Below are positions 44,735-54,345 of a stretch of 64,000 bases of DNA, one piece after another. The notes beneath the pieces are model-generated. The model saw only the letters and a list, made by a program, of their open reading frames with translations, was not told where the DNA came from and searched no databases. Each line of letters opens with the position of its first letter. The stretch's first letter is position 1. Source of the stretch: Mycolicibacterium rutilum (GTDB lineage Bacteria > Actinomycetota > Actinomycetes > Mycobacteriales > Mycobacteriaceae); the NCBI RefSeq assembly GCF_900108565.1, contig NZ_LT629971.1:4216001-4280000 (forward strand). Direction: 5' to 3'. The position numbers were made by a program, and so were the translations under genes.

Positions 44735-45031
44735 ATGGCTGATCAGGACAACGGTGACGGCGGCCGGTGGGACGTCGGGGCCAAGGACGGTGTGGTGCTC
44801 GTCGAGCGGCGCAGCGAGGACAACGAGCAGTTGTTCACCGACCGGCTCGAACCCGAGGACGCCCGCCAGCTGGCCGGGCTGTTGACCAAGTTCGCGGACA
44901 AGGCCGAGACGGCGGCGCCGCGCGACGACGACTCCGACGACGATGACTCCGAGGACAAATCGGAGGACGACTCGGACGAGGACTCGAAGGACGACAAAGA
45001 CAAAAAAGACAAAGACAACAAGGACGACTAG
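44735..45031 (+). CDS. Small protein with Asp/Lys-rich tail
   Basis: A 98-residue protein. The first 65 residues form a folded-looking part (DNGDGGRWDVGAKDGVVLVERRSEDNEQLFTDRLEPEDARQLAGLLTKFADKAE); the last 35 are almost only Asp, Lys, Ser and Glu and presumably disordered. A conserved actinobacterial layout, function unknown. GGGGGAAGG precedes the ATG. The stop overlaps the convergent reductase by four bases. Confidence 0.65.
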   Translation: MADQDNGDGGRWDVGAKDGVVLVERRSEDNEQLFTDRLEPEDARQLAGLLTKFADKAETAAPRDDDSDDDDSEDKSEDDSDEDSKDDKDKKDKDNKDD

Positions 45032-45672
45032 CCGGCGCTCGCCAGGCCGCGATCGGGTGCGGCCATGTCGCCGGTTGCAGGGACGCCGTCGGCCCGCGCG
45101 TACTGCACGTAGACGGTGCCGTTCGGGCTGACTGCCGGCGGTCGCAGCAGCGTGAGGTTGGTCGGGACCGCGCCGCCGTCGAACACCTTCTTGCCGACGC
45201 CGAGCACGATCGGGTGGATCCACAGATCGATGCGGTCGAACAACTTCTCGCGCAGCAGCGTCTGGACGAGGTTGAGGCTGCCGACGACCTTGATGTTGTC
45301 GTGGCGGTCGCGGATCTCGTTCACGGCGGCGGCCAGGTCGGGGCCGAGTTGGGTCGATCCGGCCCACGACAGGTCGGGCGTGCCGCGGGACCCAACGTAT
45401 TTGGGGATGCGGTTGAACAACCGGGCGATGTCGTCGTCCTCGCCACCTTCCTGGTACGGCCAGTGGGCGGCGAAGACGTCGTAGGTGCGGCGGCCGAGCA
45501 GGAGTGCGTCGGTGCCCTGGTAAGCCTCGGCGATCTGGGCGCCGGTGACTTCGTGGATCAGCGGCGCCTGCCAGCCGCCGAACGGGAAGCCGTCGGGATC
45601 CTCGTCCGGCCCGCCGGGCGCCTGCCCGACGAGATCGAGGGTCGCGAACAGTTCGAGGTAGATCAGGCCCAT
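45028..45672 (-). CDS. RibD C-terminal/dihydrofolate-reductase-fold protein
   Basis: A 214-residue protein of the RibD_C (DHFR-like) family: LLLGRRTYDVFAAHWPYQEGGEDDDIARLFNRIPKYVGSR, IKVVGSLNLVQTLLREKLFDRIDLWIHPIVLGVGKKVFDGG. Many actinobacteria carry such NADPH-dependent reductases without known substrate. ATG 45672 is preceded by GGAGAAC; an upstream in-frame start at 45714 would add 14 residues unlike the family. It is the last chromosomal gene before the island. Confidence 0.82.
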   Translation of the reverse strand: MGLIYLELFATLDLVGQAPGGPDEDPDGFPFGGWQAPLIHEVTGAQIAEAYQGTDALLLGRRTYDVFAAHWPYQEGGEDDDIARLFNRIPKYVGSRGTPDLSWAGSTQLGPDLAAAVNEIRDRHDNIKVVGSLNLVQTLLREKLFDRIDLWIHPIVLGVGKKVFDGGAVPTNLTLLRPPAVSPNGTVYVQYARADGVPATGDMAAPDRGLASAG

Positions 45673-45749
45673 GTCGTTCTCCGATGTCGATGAAGTCGTC
45701 GACAAAGTAGACACGCGCCGGCCGACGAAGTCATCGCCGAGACGCGCAA

Positions 45750-45779
45750 AGGCGGCTCCCGATTCCTCGGAAACCGCCT
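45750..45779 (-). terminator. Hairpin downstream of the tRNA-Pro 3' end
   Basis: On the minus strand this folds into a 13-bp stem (two G-T pairs) closed by a GGAA tetraloop and followed by TTTG. It begins 19 bases after the CC end of the 45798 tRNA-Pro copy. It is probably the native terminator of that tRNA, which marks the copy as the host side of the insertion. Confidence 0.6.
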
Positions 45780-45797
45780 CTGACCTGGAAAAACTCC

Positions 45798-45841
45798 GGT
45801 CGGGCTGACAGGATTTGAACCTGCGACCACTTGACCCCCAG
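45798..45841 (-). repeat. att copy 1: 3' part of tRNA-Pro(GGG)
   Basis: A 44-bp sequence whose minus strand is the 3' portion of tRNA-Pro from the anticodon loop (CTGGGGG) through the T arm (GCAGG-TTCAAAT-CCTGT) to ACC. An identical copy is at 55914-55957. The bases beyond 45841 do not pair as a tRNA 5' half, so this copy is incomplete. It is an integration junction made by a tyrosine integrase crossing over in the anticodon loop. Confidence 0.85.
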
Positions 45842-46468
45842 TCGGACGTGTGCCGAGTTCAGCTGCCGCGCAATGCTTTCCGGGTGACATTGACCAGGCG
45901 AAACCGTGTCACGACGTCTCACCTCAACCCCACCGTTTTGCATCTAGTTGTGACAACGTCGTGACGACGTCCGCATCTGCACACCACTGCGCGGGTGATC
46001 TACTGGCGTTTGCTGGAATCGGATCACTACCCACGCACGATCCGGTCGGGCGCCGTTCGCAGAGCCCAACTGCCTGCGGGGTAAGACTCGAAACGATTTC
46101 GCTCGGCAGCGAGGATTTCAGCCACGCGCTCCGAGAAAGAATCGAGACACGACGCCCTGGAGCTAAAGGGCCTGACTCCGCGACGGCAACCAATGCCTTG
46201 CGCCGGCCGAGCATCTAAACCACACGCGCACAAGTAATCCACAGCGGCCTCAGCTTGTCGGACCTCGGACGTACCATCAGGAGCGGCAGCTTCATATGAA
46301 CTGCTCAGAGACGCCGAGGCCCTGCCGAAGCGGACTCCGACAGGGCTCGACGTGTATTGGCGAATACCGCGTCACAGCCTAGAGGCTAGGCCGCACCCGC
46401 AGTAGGGGCTCGGTCACATCGGGGTCGCTTAACGTCTGGGTCGCGGCGACGCACCAGGAGGTTGACCC
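45842..46468. other. Element A left end, no confident gene
   Basis: I see no well-supported gene. At 45949-45956 TGTGACAA matches the arm-like repeats near the integrase (55826-55845). GTGACGACG-type repeats follow. A minus-strand frame around 46027-46242 (ERVAEILAAERNRFESYPAGSWALRT) has protein-like composition and could be a fragment. AGGAGG at 46456-46461 is the ribosome site of the next gene. Confidence 0.4.
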
Positions 46469-47263
46469 TTGCCCGATGACCCACCCTTACGCCGATCCGT
46501 CCGCGACTTCATCAAGCACTACGGGCTGAGCCGGGACCAATATCTCGTCGCGCGCAGCAAGGCCAAGATCAGGCCCAAGGACTGGAGCGCGATGCTATCG
46601 GCCAAGGACGAGACGGCCCTGCTGAACCACATCAGCGCGGAGAAACGCACCGACCAGGTGTTTCAGCACATCCGTGAGCGGCAATTGGAGGTGAATACGC
46701 AGTTCGCACCGCCGCCCCCACCGCCGATCGACTACGACGCAGAGGTCGAGCGGGTGTCGAAATCGTTGGACAAGTGGCGCCACGTCCTCAGGGAGTTCGC
46801 GCATAGTCACGTTACCGACGACCGCACCCACCGGTGTAAACGCTGCCACGCACAGGCACCTTGCCCGACTAAGAGAACGTTGCACCGACTCGACAACGAC
46901 CTGGTCGAGAGAGTCGCGGTAGCCGATTCCGGCATTCCATCGTCTGGGCTCACTGCCGCGAACCGCCCCGTCGATGTGCAGTCCGAACTCACGCTGAGTC
47001 AACTTTATGAGGCGCGCAACCGATGGCGGCGGGCGCTAGTTGATTTGACCATCGACCACATGATCGAGGACAGCAAGGGGCGCTGCGGACAGTGCCCCGC
47101 TGGAACGCCATGCGACATAAGCAAGGTAGTCGCACGAATTAATAGGGGGATTGCTCGCCAGATAGAGGACTACGCGTGCATGGACGACGGGCAACGCGAG
47201 TTGGCGCTCGGCGAAAGGCCGATCGTCCGCTTGTACGAGGACGACGACTGGGACGCGATATAG
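46469..47263 (+). CDS. Duplicated HC3 zinc-motif protein, unknown function
   Basis: A 264-residue protein with TTG start, placed by a perfect AGGAGG seven bases upstream. After an N-terminal helical part (RRSVRDFIKHYGLSRDQYLVARS) and a Pro6 run (81-86), it holds two copies of one unit offset by exactly 83 residues: W103-H114-C123-C126-C132 and W186-H197-C206-C209-C215, that is W-x10-H-x8-C-x2-C-x5-C. The spacing suggests two zinc sites. No family recognised. It lies two bases from the DUF4238 gene, so the two form an operon. Confidence 0.75.
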   Translation: MPDDPPLRRSVRDFIKHYGLSRDQYLVARSKAKIRPKDWSAMLSAKDETALLNHISAEKRTDQVFQHIRERQLEVNTQFAPPPPPPIDYDAEVERVSKSLDKWRHVLREFAHSHVTDDRTHRCKRCHAQAPCPTKRTLHRLDNDLVERVAVADSGIPSSGLTAANRPVDVQSELTLSQLYEARNRWRRALVDLTIDHMIEDSKGRCGQCPAGTPCDISKVVARINRGIARQIEDYACMDDGQRELALGERPIVRLYEDDDWDAI

Positions 47264-47265
47264 CC

Positions 47266-48264
47266 GTGCCGACGGCGCAGAACGCAACGGGCAAGGATGC
47301 GAAGCTGCACCACACGGTGCCACAGTTCTATTTACGCGGTTTCGCCGACAGCCAGGACCGAATCACGACAGTTCATCTTCCCGGCGACAAGTCACGTACA
47401 GGGAAGGTCCGGAAGACCGCGGCGACGAACCGCTTCTACTCGATCGACGGACATCCCGATGGCACTGATGTGTTCGAAAAGGCCCTGAACGTCCTCGAGA
47501 CTGACACGGCTCCGATACTGAAGGAGATTGCCAATGGCGTATGGCCATTGGCCGATCTGCAACGAGAAAAACTGAGCACGTTCTTGGCCGTTCAACACCT
47601 GCGCGGTCACACCACACGGCGATCGATGTCATACATCGCCGCTCAGATGGTGCGTCTGCAGGTCCAGTTCGTTGGGCGGGAGCGTCTTCAGGGGTGGGTG
47701 CAAGAAAAGTACGGTCACGATGTCACGGACGGCGAGGCTGAAACACTTTGGCAGTACGTTACCCAGGCGGAGGGACCGCCGGTTACGGTCAAACCCACGT
47801 TACACATCGAGAGCATTATCGACGGCGCGGGAAAAGTCATTCCCTTCATTATCGCCAGACCATGGACACTCGTCCGGTTCAACAGAAGGTCACTAATTAC
47901 CTGCGATTCGCCGGTCGCACTCATCCCCGATCCCGACAGCGGGCCATCGCACGGCGTTGGATTTATGACCGCGGCGGCGATCACATTCCCACTTACCCGC
48001 GGGCTAGGCCTGATCATGGGCGACGTGCGGCCAATCATCGAATCGAAGTACCCGGTATCACGAGTCCGAGCCGGCGAGTTGGATACCGAGGTGTCCGGCA
48101 CAACGGCACTGGCGAACTTCATCAACGACAGCACCGTACAGTCGGCTAGCGAGTATCTGTACCACCACCCCGCCGACGAGACCACTGTGCCGTCGCATCT
48201 GCCCAACCCCTCGTTGATAACCATCGGGGGCCCAGAATCAGTGGATATTCAGGATCTTCTTTGA
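47266..48264 (+). CDS. DUF4238 family protein
   Basis: A 332-residue protein with the DUF4238 hallmark HHTVPQFYLRGFAD near residue 15, RKTAATNRFYSIDG and the later ITCDSPVALIPDPDSG. The family is frequent in mobile and accessory DNA, with no established activity that I know. It starts with GTG two bases after the HC3-motif gene stop without its own ribosome site, so translation is probably coupled. It is intact, unlike the element's mobility genes. Confidence 0.8.
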   Translation: MPTAQNATGKDAKLHHTVPQFYLRGFADSQDRITTVHLPGDKSRTGKVRKTAATNRFYSIDGHPDGTDVFEKALNVLETDTAPILKEIANGVWPLADLQREKLSTFLAVQHLRGHTTRRSMSYIAAQMVRLQVQFVGRERLQGWVQEKYGHDVTDGEAETLWQYVTQAEGPPVTVKPTLHIESIIDGAGKVIPFIIARPWTLVRFNRRSLITCDSPVALIPDPDSGPSHGVGFMTAAAITFPLTRGLGLIMGDVRPIIESKYPVSRVRAGELDTEVSGTTALANFINDSTVQSASEYLYHHPADETTVPSHLPNPSLITIGGPESVDIQDLL

Positions 48265-48460
48265 ATCGTGGTGCTGCGCCCCAGATCGTTGGCGCAGCGG
48301 AGTCTGCTCGCCGCACCAGGGCCGAGGCCGGAGCCAACGGCCGCCTTTGGGGATTGAGTTGGTTCCTGCGATCCTCGATTGTGATGTGTGCGTGGAACTT
48401 GTCCCGGACGGCGTGTGGATTGCCACCGCACAGTACGTGTAGCGCAGCTCCCAGGAGGCC

Positions 48461-51237
48461 TTAGAGATCCAGGCTGCCGCTGGAGTCTCGGCTCAGGCCA
48501 ACACCTCGATCGCGCATCACGCTCCTCACCTGTGCCTGCTGAGCTGCTATCTGCCAGGCTTCGAAGCCGTTGCGCCGCGATTGGACGGCCCGTCGGTGGC
48601 ATTCCGCGAACTCGGCAATACGAGTGGGCAATGCAGCAGGGTTCGTTTCGGATGCGACTTCGTGGGCGGTGCGCGGAGAGTCGTCTCGGGCGATCAGAGA
48701 TCGGACGAATTGCATTGCGTCAGTGGGGTTCCCGCGCACTAATGGCGTATTCGCGGTTGAATGTTCTTGGGTATCGGCGATCCGTTCGTAGAGGTGTGGA
48801 GTGTTGGTGTGGCGGCCGCGAGTCTGGCTACGTAGAGCAGGTTTCGGGTGGTGTTTTCGCCGAGGACGGCGTGGCTGGTGTCGGCGGTGACGCCTTGGGC
48901 GGAGTGCACGGTGACGGCGTATCCGAGGTTGATGTGCTCGCGCAGGTAGTCGCCGCTGAAAACTGCACCGGCGCCGTCGTCGAGCCGCACCGCAGCAATC
49001 CGGTACTTCTTCGAATCGATCCCTGCAATGCGCCAACGATTCCCGTTCCTCACCATGGGGGCGGGCTCGGTGGCTCCCGGTTTCTCCAGGATCGTGACGT
49101 CGGGATCGTTGCGGCGGCTGACAATCAGATCCCCCACCCCGACCTGCTCTCCGTTCGCGACGGTCAGGGCGGGCTCGTCTCTACCGATGCGTTGTTCATG
49201 GAGGCGCCGATTAAGGGCGCGGGTCATTTCGGCGGTGTCGCAGATCAACAGCGCGTCATGGCCTTCCGACAGGTCAGCCTCGTAGGCGGCCAGGGCGTCG
49301 TGGGCCATGGTCACGGTGTCCCCGCAGTGCAGCCGGTCACGCGTCCGGTACCAAGAAACGGCGCGGGCGACCTCGGCGGGATTGCCGTCGCGCAATGCGA
49401 GTGAGGCGCTGCGTTCGTCGGGGTCGCGCATGCGCCACACCTCGGACAGCTTCTGCGTCCAGGGCAGGTCGTTGCAGAGTTGGGCGAACGCCGCCACGGG
49501 CTTTCACCGGGGCCAGCTGATGCTGATCACCGACCAGAACGGTCTTGGCACCGGCTGCGGTGGTGGCGGTGAGGAGCTTTCGCAGATCGTCGGTGCCCAC
49601 CATCGCGGCCTCGTCGACGACGACCAGCGTCGCCGGACTCAGGTCGAGCTGATGGTCGCGCAGTAGTTGGAGGGCTTTGGCGACGGTGTGTCCGGTGTCG
49701 CCGGCCCCCTCCCGCATCGCGACATCGACGGCCTTGCCCGTTGGGGCGAGGACCAGGACGTGGCCGTAGTGGCGGCGGTGCACCGCCGGCATCAGGGCGC
49801 GCATCGTGGTGGTCTTGCCCGCACCCGCCGGGGCGGACAAGGGCTGCACCAACCACGGCGAGGCGCCGATGTTCTCCACGGCGCGGCGCTGATCTTCTGA
49901 TAGCCCGGTCGTGTCTTCGGGCTTGATCCACAGCATGGCGCGCGGCTCCTGCGCGTCGACCAGATCCAGTACCGCTTTCTCTTCATTGAGGATCTGATCG
50001 AGGGTGAACCGCTCATGCCCTTCGCGTTGATGCGCGGCGCGCACCCCGGTCACGCGCACCGCCACCGCATCGACCGCCGCGCGCGGCGCTTGTGCGGTGT
50101 CCACCGGCAGCTGCGCACCCACGATCTCCACCAGATCGGCGCGCGTGAACGCCGCCTTCTCAATCTTTTCGGCGGCCGCGGCCAGGTGCTCCCGATCAAA
50201 GAGTGCGCCCCCCGCTGTGCGCCGCGCGATGCGCGCCGCACGCGCCGTCTCGAACGATGTGCGGTCCAACCGTAGTCCCCGCGCATCCGCAGCCCACTGT
50301 TCTTGCAGCTGCCCCCACGAGAGCTCTTCGGGTTGGCGGGGCGGGTGGCTTTCTGCGCGGCCGCCAGCTGCGCCGCCGACACCTTCCCGTCCACCACGGT
50401 GAGGTTTCCGGCGGCCCACTCGCGCAGCGCGCTCGAGCGCCGCGACCACGCAGTAATGGAATCCCGGCCGACCCCGGCGAGCTCCGCCATCCCCGTCGCC
50501 GGGTCGACGGGCTCCCACTCGAAGCCTAGGGAGCGCTGCATCTCGCGGCGCAGCGTGGCCTGATAGATCACCCCCGCGGCGCGGGCCTCGTGATACAGCG
50601 ACGTCCCATCAATAGAGATGAGTTGCCCGTCGCCGCGCGGCTGGCGGTTCGGGACGATGACATGGGTGTGCAGGTGCGAATCCCCGCACCGGGAGGTCTC
50701 GTGCTGGTAGGCGATCGCCACCAAGCCCGGCAGGCGCACCAGATCCTTCTCCCCTGTGACCGGGTTGTGCAACCTCGTGTAGCCGGCGTGCGCGCTCAGG
50801 TACTCCATCGCCTCCGCCAGTGCGGTGGTGTGCGCATCAGTAATCGCTTTCGCACCGACATCGTCGGCGCGCAGCGCCCGCAGCAGCGACACACTTTTGG
50901 GTGCGCAGAACGTCAGATCGAACCCGTGCACACCACGCACCCCGAAGGTGCGCCCGTGCGCACCGTTAGGTGCGGTGCCGTCATCGAGCCAGCGCGCCAC
51001 CACCTCGGCGTCGGCCTCACCGCCCGCCCGTTCGCCATCGGTGAGCCCGACCAGTCGGGCGGCCGTGTGGGTGTCGCCGGCCAGCAGCCACACCGGGGTG
51101 CGGGTCTCGTGCTCGCTGTAGTACTCCCCCAGCCCGCCGCCGGCGCGGGCACGATCCTCGGTGGCGCGCTCAGCGGCCTGGGCGGTGTCTATGTAGTAGT
51201 TGATCGACCACCGCTTGAGCTTCGCGATCGTCAACAC
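48461..51237 (-). pseudogene. MobF/TraA-type conjugative relaxase, three frameshifts
   Basis: The gene starts at GTG 51237 (LTIAKLKRWSINYYIDTAQAA, with the active-site Tyr pair). The HUH motif HLHTHVIV follows, then a helicase with Walker A APAGAGKTTT and Walker B VVVDEAAMVG, and a C-terminal LGYAVTVHSAQGVTADTSHAV. Homology moves between frames near 50,330 (ATRPAN to EELSWGQL), 49,495 (LAPVKARGG to FAQLCNDLPW) and 48,830 (NLLYVA to TRGRHTNTPHLYERI). Each fits a 1-2 base indel. The full protein would have been about 925 residues; it is almost certainly inactive. Confidence 0.85.
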
Positions 51238-51563
51238 CAGAATCACCCACCCGGGATCGGAGACGGCGGCACTTGCTGCGCCACAACCATTCTCGCACCA
51301 CTGTGCCATGCAGCATTTCGAGTGTTGATTACGCGGAACTGTTGCTGTGGAGCATATTTGAATAACAGGAGAGACGTGGAGACTGAGAGGGACGTGGAGT
51401 GGCAGTGTGAACACCTTTGAGAGTTATGGTGTGAAGTATTGATTAAGGATTGATTCCGCGACCGGAGAATCCATCCGATCGACCGCGCCCGTATTGACCG
51501 TGGTTCGCGGATTGTCGATCAAGGCGCGGTGGCGCCAAGTCGCACTCCAGAAGATGGGCGAGG
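51238..51563. other. Region upstream of relaxase, no gene
   Basis: No gene is supported here. The segment lies between the relaxase start and the end of the OLD gene and would be the expected place for an oriT. Two near-identical GAGRGACGTGGAG units occur 18 bp apart around 51371-51402. I could not identify a nic site. Confidence 0.35.
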
Positions 51564-53573
51564 CTACACCTTGCCGGAGACTTCAGGCTGAAGGAGGTAC
51601 GGGCTCTCAAAAGCACTCACGAGTTGTGCGCTGAGCTTCTTCAAGAAGCGCTTGCCCTCGGCGGTGAGCTGTAGTTTTGGCCCGAGTTCTGCCAAGCGCG
51701 CCGCGATAATCTTGTGGCTTACGCCGCCGTCGATCCCAAGCACGGACTTAGCGTAGGTATCAACAGCTTTCGCGATTGTGCAATCGGACTGAAGTCGATC
51801 CTGATCTAGCGAGTGCCCCAACTCCTGGAGGAAGCCGTCGACTACCGACAAGTAAGTTGCTCGGTCAACGAGGTCCTCCAATGCCTTTCCTTCAGGAAGT
51901 TGAAACACGTGCGATGTCGGAACGCCGGCGGCGATCAACTGCTGCCGCTTCTCGTTGCCGGAATCATCTCCATCGACCAAGAAGGTCGTTATCAGTGCAA
52001 CAGAACCGATCGCCTTCGAAGCTGACATGCTTGAAAGACCAAACGCCACCTGGAAATCGAGCGTTTCTGTGTTCGTCGCATTGCGCAACAAAGTCGGCAG
52101 CAGAATCATGTCGCTTACACCCTCCGCGAGGACCGCACGCCTGAACGCCGAGAAAGCGGCAGCTTCGGCTCCCATCGCGAATAGCAAGTTCGAAAACCCA
52201 GGGTCGTTTCGGATCCAAAAATTATTGCTCAGCTTGCTCCGCCCGGGAAACTCGGTGTCTCGCACCACCACGCGGATGCCCGTGCCCAAGTCCAGCGGAA
52301 GGCATCCCGGTGAATGTGTTGTATATAGGACTTTGTGAACTTTCAACTCGCTGGTCAGCACACGTACTAGGTCCGCCTGGGCGTCGTAGTGCAGGTTCCT
52401 TTCGGCTTCGTCGATCATCAGCACTGGTGGTATCGACAGCTCGGCCGCGATCAGGAAACAAACGAGGGCAAGGAAGGCCCGTAGACCATCACTCCGCTCC
52501 CCGATAGGAGTGATGGTTAGCTCCGGACTATCTAGCTCCTCGATATTTACCTCGAGCATTCCGTCCGTGTTGAGGACTATGTTCACCGTGAGTTGCGACT
52601 GGCTCCACATAGGCTGGAGTCGAGCCTGAAGAGTCCGGTTAATGCGCTTTTCGAATGTGCGAAGTTGAGCTGTGTCGCCGCGGTCAAGATAGCCCCACAC
52701 CTCAGCCACTGTTGTACCGGCGACATAGAGGAGATTCCGAAGAGGAGGCGGCGCTTCGGCACGAAGAGCTTCGTCACCAAGGGGGTAGGTCTCGGCGATA
52801 TTTCTATCGTCATCGGTGAACAGCACAAATTTCGGTACCCGCTGCTGCAACGCGTCTCGCATCGCATCTGCCGGTTCGCCGAGCCGGCCAGCGTTGATCG
52901 AATCACCTATCAACCGGGAGAGAGTAACCAGCTGTTCGCGCAAAGCTGCGAAATCCTCGGGCGCGTCTTCGATTCCCTCGATGTTCCTCCACATTGTGTC
53001 TACCGAATCAAGCGTACCGGCGAGATTCTCTAACCGATCATCCGTCCAATCTGGATCGGACGGATTGAGAAGAGCGGAGCCTACGCGGAGCACGTTTTCG
53101 ACCGGCCCGATCCGCTCATCATCGGGTAGCGATTCTGAGTGCTCCAGTAACGCCATGACGCTCGCTATCTGAGCGTTCGCCGCCTTGAAGATGTGGGTGC
53201 TGCGCTGCACCTCAGTCGTTATTCCAGTCACGGTAGTGCCGTCCGCCCTGCGTGAGAGTCGAAACTCGGTGACTGTCTTGGCGGTGATCGCGGGCTCGAC
53301 ATCCAGGTCGAGTTGGTTAAGCGCCTCGATGTCGTCCTCATCGAGCTTGTAGCGCGCCCTTACCACTAGCGTTTCTGACTCTGGCGGCGCATCACGATTC
53401 TGTTCTTGAATTCGGAGATGACGGGGTGTGTCGGTTAACCATTGAAGGCCCTGCAACACGCTACTTTTCCCAGACTCATTCGGTCCAACCAGTGCAATTA
53501 CCTTGCCGAGCACGTTGCATTCCGCTTCGACCAGGCGTTTGTAGCCGCGGAACTCAACCTCTGAAAGCCTCAA
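51564..53573 (-). CDS. OLD-family ATPase with TOPRIM nuclease domain
   Basis: A 669-residue SMC-like ATPase fused to a TOPRIM nuclease. Walker A is GPNESGKSS (30-38), the ABC-like signature GERSDGLRAFLAL, Walker B VLMIDEAERNLH (near 386) and H-loop TTHSPG. TOPRIM acidic residues are in LAEGVSDMILLP (near 482) and VDGDDSG (near 532). Relatives include phage P2 OLD and GajA of Gabija; no UvrD-like gajB is beside it. An anti-phage role is plausible. TTG is the apparent start after GGGGGAAG. Lower GC than host genes suggests transfer. Confidence 0.85.
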   Translation of the reverse strand: MRLSEVEFRGYKRLVEAECNVLGKVIALVGPNESGKSSVLQGLQWLTDTPRHLRIQEQNRDAPPESETLVVRARYKLDEDDIEALNQLDLDVEPAITAKTVTEFRLSRRADGTTVTGITTEVQRSTHIFKAANAQIASVMALLEHSESLPDDERIGPVENVLRVGSALLNPSDPDWTDDRLENLAGTLDSVDTMWRNIEGIEDAPEDFAALREQLVTLSRLIGDSINAGRLGEPADAMRDALQQRVPKFVLFTDDDRNIAETYPLGDEALRAEAPPPLRNLLYVAGTTVAEVWGYLDRGDTAQLRTFEKRINRTLQARLQPMWSQSQLTVNIVLNTDGMLEVNIEELDSPELTITPIGERSDGLRAFLALVCFLIAAELSIPPVLMIDEAERNLHYDAQADLVRVLTSELKVHKVLYTTHSPGCLPLDLGTGIRVVVRDTEFPGRSKLSNNFWIRNDPGFSNLLFAMGAEAAAFSAFRRAVLAEGVSDMILLPTLLRNATNTETLDFQVAFGLSSMSASKAIGSVALITTFLVDGDDSGNEKRQQLIAAGVPTSHVFQLPEGKALEDLVDRATYLSVVDGFLQELGHSLDQDRLQSDCTIAKAVDTYAKSVLGIDGGVSHKIIAARLAELGPKLQLTAEGKRFLKKLSAQLVSAFESPYLLQPEVSGKV

Positions 53574-53624
53574 TCTTCCCCCGCTTCAATCGAATAGCTC
53601 GTTTCGCAAAACCAGTGGGAAATG

Positions 53625-53912
53625 TTAAGCGATTCGGTCTATTGCCTTCAGCTGATCCGAAAGATGCTCCCGAGCAATCTCGGCGTCGTACTGAGCCTGC
53701 ATGTTGATGAAGAACATGTCACTGAGGCCCAGCGCACGCGACAGCCTCAGCGCAGTGTCGGCGGTGATGCTCCGCTTGCCGTGGACGATCTCATTGATCC
53801 GACGCGCGGGTACGTCGATTGCCTTGGCGATCCGGTACTGCGTGATACCCATGGGCTCAAGGAACTCCGTCAACAGGATCTCGCCGGGGTGAGTAGGGGC
53901 GAAGTCGGCCAT
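53625..53912 (-). CDS. higA: HigA-family antitoxin
   Basis: A 95-residue XRE-type antitoxin: MADFAPTHPGEILLTEFLEPMGITQYRIAKAIDVPARRINEIVHGKRSITADTALRLSRALG is the typical HigA/VapI start. It neutralises HigB and represses the operon. AAAGGAGAGG precedes the ATG, 13 bases after the higB stop. Toxin-first order is usual for higBA. Confidence 0.9.
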   Translation of the reverse strand: MADFAPTHPGEILLTEFLEPMGITQYRIAKAIDVPARRINEIVHGKRSITADTALRLSRALGLSDMFFINMQAQYDAEIAREHLSDQLKAIDRIA

Positions 53913-53925
53913 TCGTCCTCTCCTT

Positions 53926-54207
53926 TCAGTGATAGTCGACGAGCTCGACATGCGAAGCGCCGCTGGCGCTCCAGGCGAAGCACACGCGCCACTGGTCGTT
54001 GACGCGGACGCTGTACTGGCCGGCGCGGTTGCCGGACAGCTTCTCCAGCCGGTTGCCGGGCGGGACTCGCAGGTCGTTGATGTTCTCGGCCGCATTGATG
54101 AGGACGAGTTTGTTGTAGGTGAGCCTGCTGAGCTCGGGACTGAGCTTCTTGACGTACCGGCGCTGCCAGATCGCCTCGGTGTCCTTATCCCGGAACGAGC
54201 GGATCAC
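53926..54207 (-). CDS. higB: HigB-family toxin (RelE-like mRNA endonuclease)
   Basis: A 93-residue RelE-superfamily toxin: IRSFRDKDTEAIWQRRYVKKLSPELSRLTYNKLVLINAA, then DLRVPPGNRLEKLSGNRAGQYSVRVNDQWRVCF and HVELVDYH. It would cleave mRNA at ribosomes when not bound by HigA. GTG 54207 lies six bases after a TACTAT -10, so the transcript is probably leaderless. The -10 overlaps the first operator repeat. Confidence 0.9.
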   Translation of the reverse strand: MIRSFRDKDTEAIWQRRYVKKLSPELSRLTYNKLVLINAAENINDLRVPPGNRLEKLSGNRAGQYSVRVNDQWRVCFAWSASGASHVELVDYH

Positions 54208-54213
54208 GGTTCA

Positions 54214-54248
54214 ATAGTAACGTCAGTCGTTATTAACGGCAAGCGTTA
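54214..54248. promoter_or_regulatory. higBA promoter and double operator
   Basis: Minus-strand TACTAT (54219-54214) is the -10. Two copies of TAACG-N5-CGTTA follow at 54218-54232 and 54234-54248, one base apart. The arms are identical and only the 5-bp centres differ. The overlap with the -10 fits autorepression by HigA or HigBA. Confidence 0.75.
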
Positions 54249-54345
54249 TCATCCTCGAGGGCCTGGGTAGCAGAGAAAATTGTGCATAAAGTAGTCATAG
54301 GGCCGAAATACAGTGGTGGAATACAACCCAACACGAGGGGACCTT

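Noticed and set aside
45798..45841. A functional tRNA-Pro gene at either repeat
   Set aside because: Only the 3' part from the anticodon loop is present. The sequence on the 5' side cannot form the anticodon, D and acceptor stems at either copy.
48461..51237. Programmed frameshifting of the relaxase
   Set aside because: Three shifts occur at unrelated positions without slippery runs, and the integrase is also broken, so decay or sequence error is more likely.
51371..51402. CRISPR-like or oriT repeat from the two GAGRGACGTGGAG units
   Set aside because: Only two short units with no regular spacers and no cas genes. No nic consensus could be recognised.
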